Shown piece by piece: positions 1 through 8,372 of a DNA stretch of 64,000 nucleotides (position 1 is its first letter; each line of letters begins with the position of its first letter). A program made the translations under genes and the position numbers. The notes below the pieces were generated by a model. The model made no database searches. It saw nothing but the letters and a program-made list of their open reading frames with translations, and was not told where the DNA came from. The stretch spans positions 5,088,501 through 5,152,500 of the forward strand of contig OX638322.1 of the NCBI GenBank assembly GCA_951812575.1, read 5' to 3'. The stretch is from Candidatus Binatia bacterium (GTDB lineage Bacteria > Desulfobacterota > Binatia > Bin18).

Positions 1-159
1 GGGATATTCCCCCGGATAACCGATCCCTTCGAGGTTGGAGCCGTTGAGATCGTCCGGCGTATAGACGGGCTCAATCTCCATATCGGATATGGTCGAGAAC
101 CGCTGCGAACGTTCCTCCTGCTGAGGATATTTCTCATTCAACCACTCTTGCTTATTCAT
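1..159 (-). CDS. Methylmalonyl-CoA mutase large-chain type protein, N-terminal part only (cut by window edge)
   Basis: The visible 53 residues start at an ATG (157-159) preceded by a strong Shine-Dalgarno GGAGGAAGC. They read MNKQEWLNEKYPQQ... followed by VYTPDDL, then GIGYPGEYP. The segment 'YTP-DL ... GYPGEYP' just after a charged N-terminus is the entry of the catalytic (substrate-binding) chain of B12-dependent methylmalonyl-CoA mutases, where FPGEFPFTRG normally follows. The B12 domain cannot be seen because the gene continues past the left edge. A second, distinct acyl-CoA mutase and its GTPase chaperone MeaB lie at the right end of the window. Function is inferred from a short segment, so isobutyryl-CoA or another acyl-CoA mutase is also possible. 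Confidence 0.7.
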   Translation of the reverse strand, partial: MNKQEWLNEKYPQQEERSQRFSTISDMEIEPVYTPDDLNGSNLEGIGYPGEYP

Positions 160-337
160 GCTTCCTCCGAAAGAACCAACTGTCTCTCCAGCGTATTCGC
201 TCTGAAGAGTGGACGTGTCCAGCATTTCATATCTAATGGGAGGACACGTTTACTCTTTACATCCCAAGTCCTTTTAGGATCAAAAAATTTTACGCTACAT
301 AGCACGACGGGCCCACCCGTAATAGGGCACGCTCGTC

Positions 338-1120
338 TTATTTTCCAGCAAACTTCGCCGCCCGTTTTTCAAGAAACGCGGCCATCCCTTCGGCCTTGTC
401 CTGCGTCGCAAACGTCAACCCGAAAGCCTCGGTTTCAAAACGGCAGCCATTGACAATATCCATATCAATACCGGCATTAATGGCCGCCTTTGCCTGCTGA
501 ATGGCAACAGGCGGTTTTGTTGCCAGCTTATGGGCGAGGGCTTTTGCCTCATTTACACACTCGGCTACAGGTACAACGCGATTGGCCAGGCCGTAACGAA
601 CCGCAGCCTCAGCATCAATCATGTCACCAGAGTAGATCAGTTCTCGGGCCAACGGCAGCCCGATACGGCGCGCCAAGCGCTGGGTGCCGCCAAAGCCGGG
701 AATGACCCCGAGATTGATCTCAGGCTGGCCGAACTTGGCCGTATCCGCGGCAATAATCATATCACAGGCCAGGGCGAGTTCTATGCCGCCCCCCAGGGCA
801 AAGCCGTTGACCGCGGCAATCACGGGAATGGGCATCTCCTCAAGCGTCCGCGCCACACGAAGTCCCGAGGCCGCAAAGGCTTTTCCCTCCAAGGGAGACA
901 TCGACACCATCGCCGATATATCCGCCCCGGCAACAAAAGCCCGGTCGCCCGCGCCGGTCATCACAAGACAGCGCAGCCCGGTATCGCGCTGCACCGCGTC
1001 CAGGCAGTCAGCAATCTCGTTCAGGGTAACGGGATTCAGGGCATTCAGGCTCTTGGGGCGATTGATCAGCAGAATGCCAATCGCCTCTTCTTTTTCAAAT
1101 ACGATATTTTCATACGTCAT
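338..1120 (-). CDS. Enoyl-CoA hydratase / crotonase family protein
   Basis: A 260-residue crotonase-fold protein that probably hydrates short-chain trans-2-enoyl-CoA to 3-hydroxyacyl-CoA in fatty-acid or butyrate-type metabolism. Visible motifs: RPKSLNALN near the N-terminus, the oxyanion-hole segment AFVAGADIS, NGFALGGGIELALACD, and GQPEINLGVIPGFGGTQRL, which holds the usual catalytic Glu. Length is typical of the family. The ATG at 1118-1120 is chosen because GGAG lies about 8 nt upstream. An upstream in-frame start would overlap glpX and add eight non-family residues. The start sits 2 nt past the glpX stop, so it is the last gene of the operon. Exact chain-length preference cannot be read from sequence. 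Confidence 0.9.
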   Translation of the reverse strand: MTYENIVFEKEEAIGILLINRPKSLNALNPVTLNEIADCLDAVQRDTGLRCLVMTGAGDRAFVAGADISAMVSMSPLEGKAFAASGLRVARTLEEMPIPVIAAVNGFALGGGIELALACDMIIAADTAKFGQPEINLGVIPGFGGTQRLARRIGLPLARELIYSGDMIDAEAAVRYGLANRVVPVAECVNEAKALAHKLATKPPVAIQQAKAAINAGIDMDIVNGCRFETEAFGLTFATQDKAEGMAAFLEKRAAKFAGK

Positions 1121-1121
1121 A

Positions 1122-2078
1122 TTAATACTCCGGCTGCTCCTCAAAGTAGTGAACCGTATTGAGAAAGCGGATGGTCCGGCTCTTTGAGCGCATTACCACG
1201 GAGTGCGACTCGCCCCCTCCGGGAAAAAACCGCACCCCGTGCAGATAGTTCCCGGTTGTCACTCCGGTCGCGGCAAAAACAACGCTACCTCGGGCGAGTT
1301 CTTCGGCTGTATACTTTTTCCGAATATCGTCCACTCCGCTTTCACGCAGTTGTTCAAATTCTGCCGCATTCCCCGGCTGGAAGCGCGCCTGAATCTCCCC
1401 GCCCAAACACCGCAGGGCCGCCGCCGCGAGAATGCCCTGGGCGGCGCGTCCCGTCCCAACCAGCAGGTCAATCCCAGACTCCTCCCGCGTGGTGGCCAAG
1501 GCCGCCGACAGGTCCCCGTCACTGATCAGGGTGACATGAACGTCGATATCACGCAGTTCGTGCAGCAACTTGGCATGACGTGGCCGGTCAAGCATAACCA
1601 CGCACAGGTTTTGCGGTTTGACCCCTTTCACTGCTGCGAGGGCGGCAAGATTGTCACCCATTGGCTTATCCAGATCAATCACCCCCCGGCCCCATGGCCC
1701 AACCGCAATCTTCTCCATATACACGTCGGCGGGGCAGCGCAGAAACCCACCTTCTTCGGCAACGGCAATAGCGACAATCGCATTTGGTGCACCGAGCGCG
1801 CAGGTGGTTGCCCCTTCAAGCGCATCGACAGCGACCTCAATGGCAGGGCCCGCCCCCGTCCCGAGCATTTCATCGACGTACAGCATGGGCACCGAGTCCT
1901 CATCTCCTTCGCCGAGGACGAGCTGGCCCCTGAACTCGATATCAGGGAACAGCCGATGCATGGCCTCCACAGCGGCAGCGTCGGCAACCGCTTCATCTCC
2001 CCGCCCCATATGGGCGGCTGCGGCTAAAGCCGCAGCTTCTGTCACCCGAACGAATTCAAGCGCGAGGTTCCGATCCAT
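1122..2078 (-). CDS. glpX: Class II fructose-1,6-bisphosphatase (GlpX type)
   Basis: Hydrolyses fructose-1,6-bisphosphate (in some bacteria also sedoheptulose-1,7-bisphosphate) in gluconeogenesis; Li-sensitive, Mn/Mg-dependent class II family. The 318-residue product begins MDRNLALEFVRVTEAAALAA, the standard GlpX opening, followed by MGRGDEAVADAAAVEAM. Further family blocks are LVLGEGDEDS, DALEGATTCALG and LVGTGRAAQGILAAAA. The ATG at 2076-2078 is preferred over a start ten codons upstream because it matches the family N-terminus, although only a weak AGAG precedes it. It lies 30 nt after apgM and directly before the hydratase gene, all on the minus strand. Confidence 0.95.
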   Translation of the reverse strand: MDRNLALEFVRVTEAAALAAAAHMGRGDEAVADAAAVEAMHRLFPDIEFRGQLVLGEGDEDSVPMLYVDEMLGTGAGPAIEVAVDALEGATTCALGAPNAIVAIAVAEEGGFLRCPADVYMEKIAVGPWGRGVIDLDKPMGDNLAALAAVKGVKPQNLCVVMLDRPRHAKLLHELRDIDVHVTLISDGDLSAALATTREESGIDLLVGTGRAAQGILAAAALRCLGGEIQARFQPGNAAEFEQLRESGVDDIRKKYTAEELARGSVVFAATGVTTGNYLHGVRFFPGGGESHSVVMRSKSRTIRFLNTVHYFEEQPEY

Positions 2079-2108
2079 GTCGAATCTCTTTGTTTCTCTC
2101 GATCTCAC

Positions 2109-3341
2109 CTACACCAAGGCCCGTACCTGTCCGCGAATCACGTGCTCCATCAAACGCCAGGCCTCAGCCACAAACACATTCGTCGCTTTGGCACACGGCT
2201 CGTTATAGCCTACCGCGGGCGATGCTGGCGTCCGGTCATGAGACGAGAGCACGGCAAACGGCACGGGGTCGGACGAGTGGGTCTTGATCGCAACCGGCGT
2301 GGCATGGTCGGGCATCAGCAGGATGGTCCACTCAGGGAAGGCGGTCAGACCATCCAAGATAGTTCCAACGACTTTCTCATCAAAATCCTCAAGCGCTTGG
2401 ACCTTTTTATCAGCCGCGCCCATATGACCGGCTTCGTCCGTTGCCTCAACGTGCAGGAAGAGGAAATCTTTGTCACGCAGGGCGGCCAGACCATATTCGG
2501 CCTTGCCGAGATAATTCGTATCAAGAAAGCCGGTCGCGCCGGGCACCAGGATCACCTCAAGTCCGGCCAGGACACCAATACCACGGACCAGATCAACCGC
2601 GGAAATAACCGAACCGCTGAGACCAAAGCGTTCGGCGATCGTCGGCACGGCAGGCCGGCGGCCCTGCCCCCACAGCCAGATCGAAGAGGCAGGTTGATAC
2701 CCCTCGGCCTGACGCCTGGCATTAACGGGGTGCTCGGCACAAATCTCCTGAGCGCGTTTCATCAGCACGCACAGTTGCTCGCCACCGTCTCCCTGGGGCC
2801 AATACTCCTGGACAGCTTGACCGGTAATATCGTGCGGTGGCGTGGTTTCCATCTTTTCCCTGCCACCGTGCCAGACCAACAGATGTCGATAACTCACGCC
2901 AGGATAAAAGGAAAACTCAGCGCTACCCAACTCGTGCTGAAGCGTCCCAATCAACTCGGCTGCGTCGGCGCTGGGGATATGACCGGCCGCAAAGTCAAGC
3001 ATGGTTTCGGTTCCATCGGATTCGCGGCCCAGGGTCACCAGATTGCACCGAAACGCAATATCTTCCGGCCCCAGGTCCACACCCATACTGGCCGCTTCAA
3101 TGGGCGAGCGTCCGGTGTGATACTGCCGCGGGTCATAGCCGAGCAAACTCATGGTTCCGACGTCGCTGCCCGCGGGGTAGCCCTCGGGAATCGTCTGGGT
3201 GAGGCCATATATGCCGTGGGACGCAATATGGTCCATATGCGGCGTCCGCGCGTACTCAAGCGGCGTTTTCCCGCCGAGTTCATCGACCGGCCAGTCCGCC
3301 ATCCCATCACCTTGAAGAACGATGTATTTCATACCTCTCAC
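2109..3341 (-). CDS. apgM: ApgM-family cofactor-independent phosphoglycerate mutase-like protein; possible homoserine kinase
   Basis: Alkaline-phosphatase-superfamily phosphomutase of the archaeal 2,3-bisphosphoglycerate-independent type, about 410 residues. Metal and phosphate motifs visible: MKYIVLQGDGMADWP at the N-terminus, AGSDVGTMSLLGYDP, HVEATDEAGHMG and MPDHATP near the C-terminus. It lies immediately after thrC and hom, and no GHMP-type homoserine kinase (thrB) is present. Members of this subfamily in hom/thrC operons have been proposed to act as homoserine kinases, so that role is plausible here. Start is uncertain: GTG at 3341 overlaps the thrC stop as GTGA, while ATG at 3332 matches the family N-terminus. 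Confidence 0.88.
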   Translation of the reverse strand: MRGMKYIVLQGDGMADWPVDELGGKTPLEYARTPHMDHIASHGIYGLTQTIPEGYPAGSDVGTMSLLGYDPRQYHTGRSPIEAASMGVDLGPEDIAFRCNLVTLGRESDGTETMLDFAAGHIPSADAAELIGTLQHELGSAEFSFYPGVSYRHLLVWHGGREKMETTPPHDITGQAVQEYWPQGDGGEQLCVLMKRAQEICAEHPVNARRQAEGYQPASSIWLWGQGRRPAVPTIAERFGLSGSVISAVDLVRGIGVLAGLEVILVPGATGFLDTNYLGKAEYGLAALRDKDFLFLHVEATDEAGHMGAADKKVQALEDFDEKVVGTILDGLTAFPEWTILLMPDHATPVAIKTHSSDPVPFAVLSSHDRTPASPAVGYNEPCAKATNVFVAEAWRLMEHVIRGQVRALV

Positions 3342-4759
3342 CCATCTAGGAATCCGTGAACAGGAGATGCCTGCCTGCGCTCGAGCGCGCCGAAAATCGC
3401 GGCCCGGGCACTGTGATAATCGGCCGGTGATTCAATCGGCCTGTTGGCGGAATGCGCGGCCACCCCGCGTAAACGCCCTTCATGGTAGCGCCGCTTAAAG
3501 TCGGTAAACTTGAGCCCATGGGCAGTGGATATCACAACGACCCGTTCGTGTGACCGGATCTGCCCACCGTGCGCCAGTTTCAAGAGAACGGCAAGCGCTA
3601 CCCCAGTGTGCGGACAGTTGAACAGGCCGGTCAAATCTGCCAGGGCCGACGCTTCGGCCAGCTCTTCTTCGCTGGCCTGCTCAACAATACTATCGAAGGC
3701 CTGGAGAACCCGAATGGCCTTATGCACACTGACCGGGTTCCCGATCTGAATGGCCGACGCCAGGGTTTTTTTGGCTCTGACCGGGCGATATTTTTCAAAG
3801 CCGGTGGCAAAACTCTTGTATAACGGATTGGCGCGTTCGGCCTGGGCACAGACCAGACGGGGCAGGCGATCAATCAGGCCAAGTTCCTGCATGAGCAGGA
3901 AGCCTCGTCCGATTGCCGTGACGTTGCCCAGATTTCCGCCGGGGACGATCACCACATCGGGGACTTCCCAGTCAAACTGCTGAACAATCTCAATCGAGAT
4001 GGTCTTCTGGCCCTCAAGCCGGAGGCTGTTCATCGAATTGGCGAGATAGATGTTTTCTTTTGTACACAGCTCACGCACGACCCGCATACAGCCATCAAAG
4101 TCGGTATCGAGCGACACAGTCAGCGCCCCGTTTGCCATGGGCTGGATCAGTTGAGCCGTAGACACTCGATTGCGGGGGAGAATCACAATAGCCGGGATGC
4201 CAGCCGCGGCGCAGTAGGCGGCCAGGGCGGCCGACGTATCGCCGGTTGAGGCGCACGCAACCGCAGGAATGGACACGCCGTCGGCAATCATCTGCTTCAC
4301 CATAGAGACGAGCACCGTCATGCCCAGGTCCTTGAATGACCCGGTATGGGAGTTGCCGCACTGTTTGACCCAGAGATCGTCAATACCGATGTGGCGTCCG
4401 AGTCGCTCCGCCCAGAACAGATTGGTGCCGCCCTCATAGGTGGAAACGATGTTCGCATCGTCAATGGCCGGACACACCATTTCTTTCTTGCCCCACACCC
4501 CACTGCCATAGGGGTAGAGTGTGCGTCGATAGCGCTCGTCAAACAAATGCCGCCATTCTTGGGGCGTGCGCGTCTTGAGGGCGTTAGTATCGTGCTGCAC
4601 ATCTAATAGCCCGCCGCAGGTCGGGCAGTAATACAGGATTTTGTTGAGCGGATTTTCACCCGGACAGCCGGCCGCACAGCCGAACCAGGCTCGAAACGGA
4701 GACGGGTTCGGGGCCGCCAGAGGAAGAGCAGGAGCGTCTGTCATCGCGCTGTGTGTCAT
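3338..4759 (-). CDS. thrC: Threonine synthase
   Basis: PLP enzyme converting O-phosphohomoserine to threonine, the last step of threonine biosynthesis. The 473-residue protein has an N-terminal Cys cluster (CAAGC and YYCPTCGG, residues 28-50) typical of the longer threonine synthases. The PLP lysine lies in GNSHTGSFKDLG (Lys143), followed by ACASTGDTSAALAAYCAAAG and the glycine-rich phosphate loop VPGGNLGNVTA. It lies 39 nt after hom and overlaps apgM by GTGA, implying translational coupling. The start ATG (4757-4759) has only a weak purine-rich site, and a second Met five residues later is possible. Confidence 0.95.
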   Translation of the reverse strand: MTHSAMTDAPALPLAAPNPSPFRAWFGCAAGCPGENPLNKILYYCPTCGGLLDVQHDTNALKTRTPQEWRHLFDERYRRTLYPYGSGVWGKKEMVCPAIDDANIVSTYEGGTNLFWAERLGRHIGIDDLWVKQCGNSHTGSFKDLGMTVLVSMVKQMIADGVSIPAVACASTGDTSAALAAYCAAAGIPAIVILPRNRVSTAQLIQPMANGALTVSLDTDFDGCMRVVRELCTKENIYLANSMNSLRLEGQKTISIEIVQQFDWEVPDVVIVPGGNLGNVTAIGRGFLLMQELGLIDRLPRLVCAQAERANPLYKSFATGFEKYRPVRAKKTLASAIQIGNPVSVHKAIRVLQAFDSIVEQASEEELAEASALADLTGLFNCPHTGVALAVLLKLAHGGQIRSHERVVVISTAHGLKFTDFKRRYHEGRLRGVAAHSANRPIESPADYHSARAAIFGALERRQASPVHGFLDG

Positions 4760-4798
4760 ATCTGTCTCTGACCGATTCTTGCCATCCGGTCCGTTGCG

Positions 4799-6118
4799 TT
4801 AACCGAGACTCTCCTCAATGCGGACATACACGGACTTGCCCTGCACGATGGGTAGTTGGTCCACTAATGTCATGGCCGTCTTCAGATTCCGTTCAGTCGC
4901 GGCATGCGTCCGCATGACCAGGGGCACGGTATTATCACCGTCACTCCGCCCACGCTGGATCACCGAGGCAATGCTGATGTCCTGGTCGCCTAAAATCCCG
5001 CTGATCTGGGTGAGCACCCCAGGACGGTCGACAGCCATGAAACGCAGATAATACTCGCCCACCAGCTCATCCATGGATCGGACGGCGGCCGGCTTCAGCT
5101 CCGCCCAGGCACAGCCCAGCGGTGGCCGGGGCTGCTGTTGCTTCGTCTGCGCCCGCGCGCTCTCAACCACGTCGGACAAGACCGCCGCCGCGGTCGGTAA
5201 ACTGCCCGCTCCCTGTCCGAACTGGAGAGAAGAGCCGAGAGCTTCCCCCTGCGTAAAGATGGCATTATACGCGCCGCCCACACCCGCCAGCAGACTGTCT
5301 TGCGGAATCATGGTCGGATGAACCCGGGCCTCCAGTACGCCGGATTCTTCCTTGGCAATCGCCAATAGCTTGATCGCATAGCCGAACTCGCGCGCAAAGG
5401 TGATATCGATCTGATCGAGCTGCCGAATCCCCTCGGTGTACACGGCCTCGACCGGCACCCGCACACCAAAGGCAAGCATGATGAGCAGCGTCAGCTTCTG
5501 GGCAGCGTCAATGCCATCCACATCCATACGAGGGTCGGCTTCCGCCAAGCCCAACTCCTGGGCGCGGTGCAGGACGGGCGCAAACTCGGCACCGTCCTCA
5601 CTCATCGTCGCCAGGATGTAATTACAGGTGCCGTTCACGATCCCGAACAGCGCCTTGTTGCGATCCGCGACAAAGCCTTCCCGCAGCGTCCGAATAATCG
5701 GGATGCCACCGGCCACGCTGGCTTCAAACCCCAGACGCACCCCATGCGCTTCGGCGGCGGCAAACACCTCGTCGCCGTGGAGAGCCAGCAGGGCTTTGTT
5801 TGCCGTCACCACGGCTTTGCCCCGCGCCATCGCTTCCAAAACGAGGGAGCGGGCGGGGTCGGTTCCGCCAATGAGTTCCAGAACAATATCAACCTCGGCA
5901 TCCTGCACGACGCTCCACGGGTCGACCGATAAGCGCACACCAGGGAGAGGCGGGTGCGGCTTTATGTCTATGCTCCGACTCGCAACGTGGACGAGTTGCA
6001 GGGGTGCGCCTATTTTTCGCGCAAACGCCTCACGCTGCCGGTCCAGGAGTTGGACCACACCGGAGCCAACCGTCCCCAACCCAACGAGACCAAGCTTGAC
6101 ACCCTCCCTCGCCATCAT
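4799..6118 (-). CDS. hom: Homoserine dehydrogenase with C-terminal ACT domain
   Basis: NAD(P)-dependent reduction of aspartate semialdehyde to homoserine, the branch point to threonine and methionine. 439 residues: Rossmann motif LGLVGLGTVGSGV at residues 8-20, LIGGTDPARSL, the conserved TANKALLALHG loop, and GIVNGTCNYIL leading into the catalytic domain. A C-terminal ACT domain (about residues 350-435, YYLRFMAVDRPGVLTQISG) suggests feedback control by threonine. The start ATG overlaps the alaC stop as ATGA, so translation is probably coupled to the upstream aminotransferase. Confidence 0.95.
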   Translation of the reverse strand: MMAREGVKLGLVGLGTVGSGVVQLLDRQREAFARKIGAPLQLVHVASRSIDIKPHPPLPGVRLSVDPWSVVQDAEVDIVLELIGGTDPARSLVLEAMARGKAVVTANKALLALHGDEVFAAAEAHGVRLGFEASVAGGIPIIRTLREGFVADRNKALFGIVNGTCNYILATMSEDGAEFAPVLHRAQELGLAEADPRMDVDGIDAAQKLTLLIMLAFGVRVPVEAVYTEGIRQLDQIDITFAREFGYAIKLLAIAKEESGVLEARVHPTMIPQDSLLAGVGGAYNAIFTQGEALGSSLQFGQGAGSLPTAAAVLSDVVESARAQTKQQQPRPPLGCAWAELKPAAVRSMDELVGEYYLRFMAVDRPGVLTQISGILGDQDISIASVIQRGRSDGDNTVPLVMRTHAATERNLKTAMTLVDQLPIVQGKSVYVRIEESLG

Positions 6119-7353
6119 ACCGCTCGAAGCTTTTTCCCCGCCGGCTCGGCCTGTCCTGAGCCAGGTCGAAGGGCCGGAGCGCTGGCGCCGCCAAAGGCTT
6201 TACGGATACCGCGCACCGCCTGCCGGGTCCGATGCTCATTCTCAATCAAGGCAAAGCGGACGTAGTCTTCTCCATACGGCCCGAACCCGATCCCTGGAGA
6301 CACCGCGACTTTGGCTTCCGTCAGGAGAAATTCCGCAAAAGCCATGGAGCCCATAGCTCGCAACGGCTCCGGGATTTGCGCCCAGACAAACATCGTGCCC
6401 TTGGGTTTGGGGATATGCCAGCCCACCCGCTCCAAGCCGTCAATCAGGACATCGCGGCGAAGACGATAGCGCTGGCGCATGTTCTCCACGCAGTCCTGGG
6501 GACCGTTCAGGGCATGAATCGCGGCGATTTGAATCGGCTGGAAAATACCGTAGTCAAAATAGCTTTTAAGCCGGCCCAGGGCCATGATCGCTTCGGGATT
6601 GCCGCAGGCAAAGCCCACCCGCCAGCCCGGCATGTCGTAGGATTTCGACAGGGTAAAAAACTCGACGCCGATCTCTTTTGCGCCGGGCACCTGGAGGAAG
6701 CTCGGCGGCGTATAGCCGTCAAAAAAGAGGTCAGCATAAGCGAAATCGTGAATGACAAACAACTTATGCTCGTGGGCGAATTCTACGACGCGCGTAAAAA
6801 ATTCAAGGTCCACAACGGCGGTCGTCGGATTATGCGGGAAGCACAGCAGCAAGACCTTGGGCCGCGGCCAGCACTGCTGAACCGTTTCCTGAAGCGAGGT
6901 AAAGAAATCTTCTCCCGGTCGGAGCGGAACGACCCGCAAATCGGCGTTGGCCATCACAATCGAATACTGGTGAATGGGATAGGTCGGACTCGGGCAGATG
7001 GCCACATCACCCGGCCCGAGGATCGACAGCGCCAGATGGGACAGGCCCTCTTTCGACCCAATGGTCACAATGGATTCGGAATCGGGATCGAGCTCCACCT
7101 CAAAGCGGCGTTTATACCAGTCGCAAATCGCCAGGCGCAGCTTATAGAGCCCCCGTGAGGTTGAATAGCGATGATTCTGCGGCTTGGCCGCGGCCTCAAC
7201 CAACTTATCAACCACATGTTGCGGAGAGGGATGGTCGGGATTACCCATCCCAAAATCAATAATGTCCTCACCCGCCCAGCGTGCCTCCATTTTCATCTTG
7301 TCCAAGGTGGCAAACAGATAGGGCGGAAGCCGTTTAATGCGTGGAAATTCCAT
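6115..7353 (-). CDS. alaC: Alanine aminotransferase-like class I aminotransferase (AlaC type)
   Basis: PLP fold-type I aminotransferase of the AlaC (glutamate-pyruvate) subgroup. Characteristic blocks: RLPPYLFATLDKMK at the start, DFGMGNPDHPSP, RYSTSRGLYKLR, GSKEGLSHLALSIL, the PLP lysine in TLSKSYDMPGWRVGFA, and a late FVWAQIPEP. First gene of the minus-strand operon leading to hom and thrC, an order common in deltaproteobacteria. The C-terminal tail (about residues 392-403, ALRPGSGQAE) is encoded by a copy of a dispersed repeat and lies beyond the conserved fold, so the native C-terminus has probably been extended. ATG 7351-7353 agrees with the family; precise amino-donor specificity is inferred. 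Confidence 0.9.
   Translation of the reverse strand: MEFPRIKRLPPYLFATLDKMKMEARWAGEDIIDFGMGNPDHPSPQHVVDKLVEAAAKPQNHRYSTSRGLYKLRLAICDWYKRRFEVELDPDSESIVTIGSKEGLSHLALSILGPGDVAICPSPTYPIHQYSIVMANADLRVVPLRPGEDFFTSLQETVQQCWPRPKVLLLCFPHNPTTAVVDLEFFTRVVEFAHEHKLFVIHDFAYADLFFDGYTPPSFLQVPGAKEIGVEFFTLSKSYDMPGWRVGFACGNPEAIMALGRLKSYFDYGIFQPIQIAAIHALNGPQDCVENMRQRYRLRRDVLIDGLERVGWHIPKPKGTMFVWAQIPEPLRAMGSMAFAEFLLTEAKVAVSPGIGFGPYGEDYVRFALIENEHRTRQAVRGIRKAFGGASAPALRPGSGQAEPAGKKLRAV
6145..6177. repeat. Dispersed repeat (CCTTCGACT family) inside the alaC 3' end
   Basis: The segment GGCCTGTCCTGAGCCAGGTC plus GAAGG is, on the other strand, nearly identical (23 of 25 positions) to the intergenic copy at 56818-56842. 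A looser relative lies at 21865-21896. Here it is read in frame as the last residues of AlaC. It is a compact GC-rich element with partial dyad symmetry. Confidence 0.75.
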
Positions 7354-7414
7354 CAGCTCATCTCCGGCAGGGACTCCATGACTGCTAAGGATATAGGGGA
7401 TTTACCGAAACCGG

Positions 7415-7702
7415 TCAAACTTGGCCCATATCACCATCTTGATGCCGGCGCATGTATTCCCGGAGTGCCGCATTCATCCGAGACTGGTACCTCCCTTCCT
7501 GGGATCGGAACCAAGCAATGATGTCAGCATCCACTCGCAGGCTGATCGCCTTTTTCACTGGACGATAAAACTTTCCCCGGACGGCATCGCTCCAGTCTGT
7601 ACCCTCCGGGATGTCGCTCGTATCAATGTCTTCGTCCGGCAGGGCCTCCAAAACAGCCAAGTCGGTTTTTGTCGGAGAGGAATCTCTTTTAACCTTCCGC
7701 AT
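7415..7702 (-). CDS. brnA: BrnA-family antitoxin
   Basis: Predicted DNA-binding antitoxin partner of BrnT. The 95-residue protein has the family order: an acidic linker (LPDEDIDTSDIPEGTDWSD), then a ribbon-helix-helix-like C-terminal domain KKAISLRVDADIIAWFRSQ and a hallmark end SRMNAALREYMRRH. Start ATG at 7700-7702 is chosen because it gives the family length and overlaps brnT by 14 nt. Longer in-frame extensions run through the toxin gene in another frame. BrnA proteins normally neutralise BrnT and repress their own promoter. Confidence 0.9.
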   Translation of the reverse strand: MRKVKRDSSPTKTDLAVLEALPDEDIDTSDIPEGTDWSDAVRGKFYRPVKKAISLRVDADIIAWFRSQEGRYQSRMNAALREYMRRHQDGDMGQV

Positions 7703-7970
7703 AATGTCTACGCTCCTGCTTCTTTGCTTTCCGAGCCGAGATGATTCGGATAACCTCTTCACCATTTTCCTCTCGGAATGTATGCGCCACAAGAAGGACG
7801 ACCGTTCCTCCCACCAAGCCAAGCGTTTGCCACCGCTGTTCTCCACCCTCAATTCTGTCCGCCATGCTCAGGTTGAGAGGATCATAAAAAACTTGTTGAG
7901 CAAGCTCAAAACTGACTTTGTGTTTTCTCCGATTTGTCTGATTCTTTTTTTCATCCCATTCAAAGCGCAT
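7689..7970 (-). CDS. brnT: BrnT-family ribonuclease toxin
   Basis: Type II toxin of the BrnT family (RelE-like fold ribonuclease). 93 residues starting MRFEWDEKKNQTNRRKHKVS, the standard BrnT opening, followed by FELAQQVFYDPLN, then RWQTLGLVGG and the closing IRIISARKAKKQERRHY with the conserved R-x-S-A-R-A/K. Toxin precedes and overlaps the antitoxin gene, as usual for brnTA. A near-perfect inverted repeat sits about 20 bp upstream of the start. First gene of the accessory island that interrupts the housekeeping operons. Confidence 0.92.
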   Translation of the reverse strand: MRFEWDEKKNQTNRRKHKVSFELAQQVFYDPLNLSMADRIEGGEQRWQTLGLVGGTVVLLVAHTFREENGEEVIRIISARKAKKQERRHYAEG

Positions 7971-7989
7971 GAAATAAACCAGCTACAAA

Positions 7990-8011
7990 GTATATACATT
8001 TTTGTACATAC
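7990..8011 (-). promoter_or_regulatory. Inverted repeat upstream of brnT, probable BrnA operator/promoter
   Basis: The sequence GTATATACA-TTTT-TGTACATAC has 9-bp arms matching at 8 of 9 positions around a 4-bp A/T spacer. It is AT-rich in a GC-rich neighbourhood and ends 20 bp before the brnT start codon. The position suits an autorepressor site of the BrnA ribbon-helix-helix protein; that role is inferred. Confidence 0.5.
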
Positions 8012-8132
8012 AAACAAGGAAGTCAGAGTCAACATCTTAAACCGGTCGAACCACCGGGAGCGGAATCTCGTCCTCGACATCCATGAGCGGATGGGATGGA
8101 TGATTGACACATATTACGTGTGCACCTAGCGT

Positions 8133-8264
8133 ATGAATGTGAAAATTACCCTGTCTATTGATGACCGAGTCGTGGCTACGGCTCGGCGTATCGCCGCCAC
8201 CCTCATCGACGCCGCTGGCTACGTCACCAGCCTGGAAGTCGACTCACCCAAGCCCGACGCCTAG
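8133..8264 (+). pseudogene. Probable remnant of a ribbon-helix-helix antitoxin gene (43 residues)
   Basis: An ATG (8133-8135) opens a 43-codon frame whose first half, MNVKITLSIDDRVVATARRI, looks like the N-terminal strand and helix of CopG/VapB-type antitoxins. After that it loses resemblance to the family and stops at TAG. Family members usually run 65-85 residues. No convincing ribosome-binding site and no adjacent toxin gene are visible. I read it as a decayed antitoxin in the brnTA-mazF island, but a functional micro-protein is not excluded. Confidence 0.4.
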
Positions 8265-8372
8265 ACCCAACAAAAGGGCGACACGGGCTTATCGGGTCCT
8301 GTTACTCGGGATATTGTGCGGCTGGCAACAGTGGCGGGCTTGACCGGCCATCTGGAAAAGAGAGGCACCTCT

